Program-made: the position numbers and the translations under genes
The notes under the pieces: model-generated
What the model saw: only the letters and a program-made list of their open reading frames with translations
What the model was told of the DNA's origin: nothing
The model's database searches: none
Part shown: positions 5,307-8,649 of the stretch, piece after piece
How the letters are laid out: each line of letters starts with the position of its first letter
Numbering within the stretch: the stretch's first letter is position 1
Source: JARLFX01 sp036404255
Lineage (GTDB): Bacteria; Acidobacteriota; Terriglobia; Terriglobales; Acidobacteriaceae
Assembly (NCBI GenBank): GCA_036404255.1
Contig: DASWOP010000297.1
Span: 1-8,649 of the forward strand
DNA length: 8,649 nt
Direction of reading: 5' to 3'

Positions 5307-6071
5307 TTAACGGCTCGGAACCACGTAGTAAAGCACTGCAAAGTAATGCGTAACGCTTCCGGCGAGCACAAATAAGTGCCACAGCGCATGGAAGTAGCGC
5401 AGCCGGTCGAAAGCAAAGAACGCGATTCCCAGCGTGTAGGCCACCCCACCCGCCGCAATCCACGCCATCCCATGCCAGCTGATCGCATGCAGCAGTGGCC
5501 GCGCCGCCAGCACGATGAACCACCCCATAAACAGGTACACCACCGCCGACGCCACGTGAAACCGGTCAATGGCCACGCTCTTGAACACCACCCCGGCCAC
5601 CGCCAGCCCCCACACCACCCCAAACAGCGTCCACCCCAGCGTCCCGCGCAGTGAAACCAGCGTAAATGGCGTGTAGGTGCCCGCGATCAGCAGGTAGATA
5701 GAGGAGTGATCCAGCACTTGAAAGACGTGCCGGGCCCGGGTAAGCACCAGCGAATGGTAGAGCGTCGAGCAGATGTAGACCAGCACCAGCGTGGTTGCGT
5801 AGATGCTGCAACTTACCACGTGCCAGGGGGTTCCGCGCTCCGCAGCCGCTACTACCAGGTACACAGCGCCAGCCATGGCGAAGGCAGCGCCTACGCCATG
5901 AGTGATCGCGTTCGCCAGGATATCGCCGAGCCTGTATTCCGGGGGCACAGGTCCCATCATAGTCTCGCGGAAACCGCCAATATTGATCTGAGGTGCCTCA
6001 GCCCCATTCGGCAAAGCAGCAGCAGGAGATAGCAACTTCAGCCTGCCGTCACCAGGCTCTGGGAATTTCAT
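5307..6071 (-). CDS. Hemolysin III / PAQR-family membrane protein
   Basis: A 254-residue integral membrane protein with about seven hydrophobic segments between residues ~55 and 250. It carries the metal-site pattern of the HlyIII/PAQR (CREST) family: ITHGVG (H58), CSTLYHS (S102, H106), LDHSSIYLLIAGTYTPF (D121, H122), and the C-terminal FHALWH...THY (H228, H232, H242). Bacterial relatives such as E. coli YqfA are poorly characterised, and the haemolysin name is historical; a zinc-dependent hydrolase-like or membrane-homeostasis role is inferred. Relatives are ~210-220 residues, so the first ~37 residues here are extra. The ATGs at 5960 and 5957 (MMGPVPPEYRLGD) would give a typical length. Neither site has a clear ribosome-binding site, so the start is uncertain. 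On the minus strand a TATACC (6097-6092) lies close upstream of the 6071 start. No terminator separates it from pfkA 108 nt downstream. Confidence 0.88.
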   Translation of the reverse strand: MKFPEPGDGRLKLLSPAAALPNGAEAPQINIGGFRETMMGPVPPEYRLGDILANAITHGVGAAFAMAGAVYLVVAAAERGTPWHVVSCSIYATTLVLVYICSTLYHSLVLTRARHVFQVLDHSSIYLLIAGTYTPFTLVSLRGTLGWTLFGVVWGLAVAGVVFKSVAIDRFHVASAVVYLFMGWFIVLAARPLLHAISWHGMAWIAAGGVAYTLGIAFFAFDRLRYFHALWHLFVLAGSVTHYFAVLYYVVPSR

Positions 6072-6225
6072 AGAAAAGGGCCCTACCGGGCGGTATAGTT
6101 GGAATCACCCGATCCCCGGAATTTCGCGAAAGTTTGCCGCAAGACGATATATTTGAACCTCAGGCCTTCGTATTTGCGACTAAAGGACCAAGGGAGCTCC
6201 TCGCTGGAAAGCCCAACGGGATTTT

Positions 6226-6252
6226 TGCTCCTTCCCCGGGAGCATACTTTTT
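6226..6252 (+). other. Hairpin followed by T-run in the leader of the large exported protein
   Basis: TGCTCC (6226-6231) pairs with GGAGCA (6239-6244) around a 7-nt loop, followed by TACTTTTT. An upstream AAGGGAGC (6190-6197) could instead pair with GCTCCTT (6227-6233) with one bulged base. The layout resembles a weak attenuator with an alternative structure. The stem is short, so this is tentative. Confidence 0.3.
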
Positions 6253-6258
6253 CGATTC

Positions 6259-6273
6259 ATGACTCATAGTCAT
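6259..6273. promoter_or_regulatory. 15-bp palindrome just before the start of the large exported protein
   Basis: ATGACT-CAT-AGTCAT, perfect 6-bp arms around 3 nt, ending 16 nt before the ATG at 6290 and next to the weak ribosome-binding site (GAGAG). It could be an operator, or an RNA hairpin affecting translation. Confidence 0.4.
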
Positions 6274-6289
6274 AGAGAGTGGTCTTTAA

Positions 6290-8649
6290 ATGGCTCGCAT
6301 CACGCAATCCACAAACTACCCCACGCAGCCGGCAACATTGTGCCGCAAACTCCCTGCCAGACAATTTGCGACTCGCTGGACGCTCGCAGCAGCCTTGCTC
6401 GCTACGCTCTTCAGCGTTAGCCTTCAGTCCTTCGCTCAGTCCTGCACCAACCTCTGCCTGAAGCAGGTATCCTGCACGACGGGCGGTGCTACAACCTCGA
6501 TCAGCGGCACCGTATACACGCCAAACGGTAAAGATCCCCTGCCCAACGTCGTGGTCTATGTGCCAAACGCCGCCGTGGCAGCCTTCACCCATGGCGTCGC
6601 CTGCGTCACCTCCACCCAGCCCGTCTCCGGCTCACCGCTGGTCGGCACTACGACTGCTATGGATGGCACCTACACGCTGACCAACATGCCGGTCGGCACC
6701 AATATTCCAGTGGTCATTCAGGCAGGCAGGTGGCGGCGGCAATATACAGTGGACACCTCAGCCGCATCCTGCAAAAACACACTCCTGAATATGAACTTCC
6801 CGACACAGCAGAGTGAGGGAGATATCCCCCTCATCGCCGTCGCCAGCGGCTCCGTAGACGCAACCGAGTGTGTACTGCGCAAGGTTGGTATCCAGGACAA
6901 GGAATTCACAATTCCAACTGCTTCTGGCGGCACAGGGCGCATCCAGCTCTATTATGGCAGTTCATCTCCTGGCATTCTCAGGGATTTCAATGGCGTCACA
7001 CTCCCCAACCAAACCGTATTGGATGGGTATAACACCGCAGGCGCCTCGGCATTGAGCAACTACGACATGATCCTGTTTCCCTGCCAGGGCACCTACTCAG
7101 GCCAGGCCAACACGGCCTCCTACGCAAACCTGCTCAGCTATGCAAATGCAGGCGGGCGCATCTTTACCACTCACTGGAGCAAAGTCTGGCTGGATAACTC
7201 TGCCGCCTTCTCTGGAACGGTCAATTGGGCAACTCTTCTCACGAGCTCGCCAACACTGACCGCTGGATTGACCACATCAACAAACGCCACTATTGCTACC
7301 CAGAACTCAAATGGCACCACCTTCACGGATGGGCAGACTCTCACCAATTGGCTTCAGACCATTGGAGCCACAACCACTAAGGGCCGGATTTACGTCGATA
7401 CGCCACACCAGGACGTCAGCAGCGTCAACTCTCCCACGCAGACGTGGATTACCTACAGCGGCACTCAAACTGCCGCCGTAGGTGCAGTCATGCAACTCAC
7501 CTTTGACACCCCGGTTAGCTCAACAGCCTCCAACCAGTGCGGTCGTGTTCTCTACAACGACTACCACGTTGAAACACCCAACTCCTCCAGCACCTACACT
7601 GGAACTTTTCCCACGGAGTGCTATGCGAGCGGTACCACCACCACTGGAGCCATGACGGCTCAGGAGAAATTGCTGGAATACAGTCTCTTCGATCTCTCCA
7701 CCTTCATCGTCTCGCAGACACCGCCCACCATCACCGCCGCGTTGAGCACCAGCCCCACCGACTTCTACCAGGGCGATACCGCTGACACCATCACCATCCA
7801 CGTGACCAATGCCAGCACAACCTCGCCTGCCAATCCGTCGCTCAGCTTCACCGTCACGCTTCCTGCCGGCGTCACCGCCACCTCCATGCAGGATGCAACC
7901 GGCACCGGCGGCTGGCTCTGCACCGCCTCCACGCTGATCTGCACACGCATCAGCGGGCTGGATGCCAACACCAGCGACAATGTAACGTTGATCGTCAGCG
8001 TCTCGCCCACCGCGCCTGCCGGCCTCGTCACGGCCTCGGCCATAGTCACAGGCGGTGGTCTCACCGCCGATGTCCCAGCCTCAGTATCCTTTCGGATCTA
8101 CGGCGTTCCTATCATCACGTGGCCCGCGCCTGCAGCCATCACCTACGGCCCCGCGCTCAGTGGCATACAGCTTAACGCCACGGCCAATGTCCCCGGCGGC
8201 CCATTTGTTTACACCCCTCCGGCAGGAACCATACTGGACGCAGGCACCTACACCCTCTCCACCGTCTTCACGGCAACCGATACGGTGAATTATCCGAAGT
8301 CCGCCACCGCCACCGTTCCCTTCACGGTCAATCAAATTGTGCAGGTAATCACCTTCGCTCCGCTCACCTCTCCGGTAACCTACGGCGTTGCGCCCATGAC
8401 GCTCAGCGCCACCGGCGGAGCCTCAGGCAATCCCATCATCTTTACCGTTACGTGGCCGGGAACCTTGACCGGGAATACGCTCACCATCACCAGCCCAGGA
8501 ACCGTTACCGTCACGGCAACCCAAGCTGGCAGCACGAATTACTCTGCCGCTGCTCCGGTCACGCAGACCATTATTGTCAACCAGATTGCCCAGACCATCA
8601 CATTTGCGCCGCTTGCCTCTCCTGTGACCTACGGTGTTGCTCCCATGAC
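6290..8649 (+). CDS. Large exported protein: Cys-rich conserved module, DUF11-like domain, MBG/Ig-like repeats (3' end outside window)
   Basis: An open frame of 786 codons without a stop, cut by the window edge. Residues 1-49 are a long export signal: a basic region, a hydrophobic core WTLAAALLATLF, and cleavage after SFA49. Residues ~52-160 have three cysteines (52, 56, 62) and a carboxypeptidase-regulatory-like beta fold (ISGTVYTPNG...MDGTYTLTNMPVG). Residues ~205-300 look like a Rossmann/GATase1-like segment (NYDMILFPCQG, Cys265; GGRIFTTHW, 288-296). The NQCGRVLYNDYHVE stretch (~415-428) and the MTAQEKLLEYSLFDLS stretch (~455-470) end this module, which I recall as a conserved family in Acidobacteria and myxobacteria. 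Residues ~478-605 are DUF11-like. From ~608 come MBG/Ig-like repeats (TYGPALS..., GTYTLSTVF.ATDTVNY), typical of cell-surface proteins. The ATG at 6290 has only a weak GAGAG site. Function is unknown; a surface or adhesin-like role is inferred. Confidence 0.85.
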   Translation, partial: MARITQSTNYPTQPATLCRKLPARQFATRWTLAAALLATLFSVSLQSFAQSCTNLCLKQVSCTTGGATTSISGTVYTPNGKDPLPNVVVYVPNAAVAAFTHGVACVTSTQPVSGSPLVGTTTAMDGTYTLTNMPVGTNIPVVIQAGRWRRQYTVDTSAASCKNTLLNMNFPTQQSEGDIPLIAVASGSVDATECVLRKVGIQDKEFTIPTASGGTGRIQLYYGSSSPGILRDFNGVTLPNQTVLDGYNTAGASALSNYDMILFPCQGTYSGQANTASYANLLSYANAGGRIFTTHWSKVWLDNSAAFSGTVNWATLLTSSPTLTAGLTTSTNATIATQNSNGTTFTDGQTLTNWLQTIGATTTKGRIYVDTPHQDVSSVNSPTQTWITYSGTQTAAVGAVMQLTFDTPVSSTASNQCGRVLYNDYHVETPNSSSTYTGTFPTECYASGTTTTGAMTAQEKLLEYSLFDLSTFIVSQTPPTITAALSTSPTDFYQGDTADTITIHVTNASTTSPANPSLSFTVTLPAGVTATSMQDATGTGGWLCTASTLICTRISGLDANTSDNVTLIVSVSPTAPAGLVTASAIVTGGGLTADVPASVSFRIYGVPIITWPAPAAITYGPALSGIQLNATANVPGGPFVYTPPAGTILDAGTYTLSTVFTATDTVNYPKSATATVPFTVNQIVQVITFAPLTSPVTYGVAPMTLSATGGASGNPIIFTVTWPGTLTGNTLTITSPGTVTVTATQAGSTNYSAAAPVTQTIIVNQIAQTITFAPLASPVTYGVAPM
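8111..8649 (+). repeat. Tandem MBG/Ig-like coding repeats
   Basis: Repeat 1 starts near 8111 (79 codons, with a GTYTLS-type core). Repeat 2 starts at 8348 and repeat 3 at 8597, spaced 249 nt (83 codons). Repeats 2 and 3 begin with nearly the same residues (ITFAPL.SPVTYGVAPM), differing mostly at third codon positions. Repeat 3 is cut by the window end, so the array probably continues. Confidence 0.8.

Larger units (their letters stand above)
6072..6289. other. Divergent intergenic region between hlyIII-like gene and large exported protein gene
   Basis: These 218 bases should hold both promoters. On the plus strand TATATT (6148-6153) matches a -10 box at five of six positions, but no -35 box is visible at 16-18 nt. 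On the minus strand TATACC at 6097-6092 is similarly isolated. The hairpin and palindrome downstream are listed separately. I checked for a known riboswitch pattern and did not recognise one. Confidence 0.45.

Noticed and set aside
6170..6252. Possible c-di-GMP or other known riboswitch
   Set aside because: Short fragments such as GGAAAGCCCAACGGG superficially resemble pieces of known aptamers, but the conserved cores and their order are not present.

Overview
The window is GC-rich bacterial chromosome. It has well-spaced genes, long intergenic regions with palindromes, a secreted Sel1-repeat protein, a large exported Ig-like/MBG-repeat protein, and PfkA with an unusual GGNGS motif. I infer Acidobacteria (Terriglobia, e.g. 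an Edaphobacter/Granulicella/Terriglobus-like soil bacterium) from protein style and recollection of similar families. No marker gene in the window proves this. There are no rRNA, tRNA, CRISPR, transposase or phage genes.

Layout, left to right. (1) 44-1255 (-): exported Sel1-like repeat protein with a six-cysteine C-terminal region, starting at TTG. (2) 1256-1530: divergent control region with an 18-bp palindrome, a good sigma70-type promoter reading right, and a 14-codon mini-ORF. (3) 1531-2715 and 2708-3877 (+): two tandem, translationally overlapping LuxR-type regulators. They arose by duplication of a ~1.18-kb unit; their middle and HTH regions are nearly identical while their N-terminal sensor regions have diverged. 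(4) 3878-4226: non-coding region with an imperfect ~31-bp direct repeat flanking two adjacent 20-bp palindromes, a hairpin, and the terminator of the next minus-strand gene. (5) 4227-5198 (-): pfkA, ATP-type 6-phosphofructokinase, with a perfect CRP-type site (TGTGA-N6-TCACA) upstream. (6) 5307-6071 (-): hemolysin III/PAQR-family membrane protein. (7) 6072-6289: divergent intergenic region with a hairpin plus T-run and a 15-bp palindrome. (8) 6290-8649 (+): the first 786 codons of a large exported protein (conserved Cys-rich module, DUF11-like domain, then MBG/Ig-like repeats), running off the right edge.

How they fit together. Only the two LuxR-type genes look like one functional unit: a shared promoter, an 8-nt overlap, and two sensors joined to what looks like one DNA-binding specificity. 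pfkA and the hlyIII-like gene point the same way and may share transcripts, but the CRP-like site just before pfkA suggests it also has its own control. The Sel1 protein and the right-hand protein are independent exported proteins. The most unusual points are the mosaic LuxR pair with a recurring ATGTTTGA junction, the twin-palindrome cassette, and the PfkA active-site substitutions.
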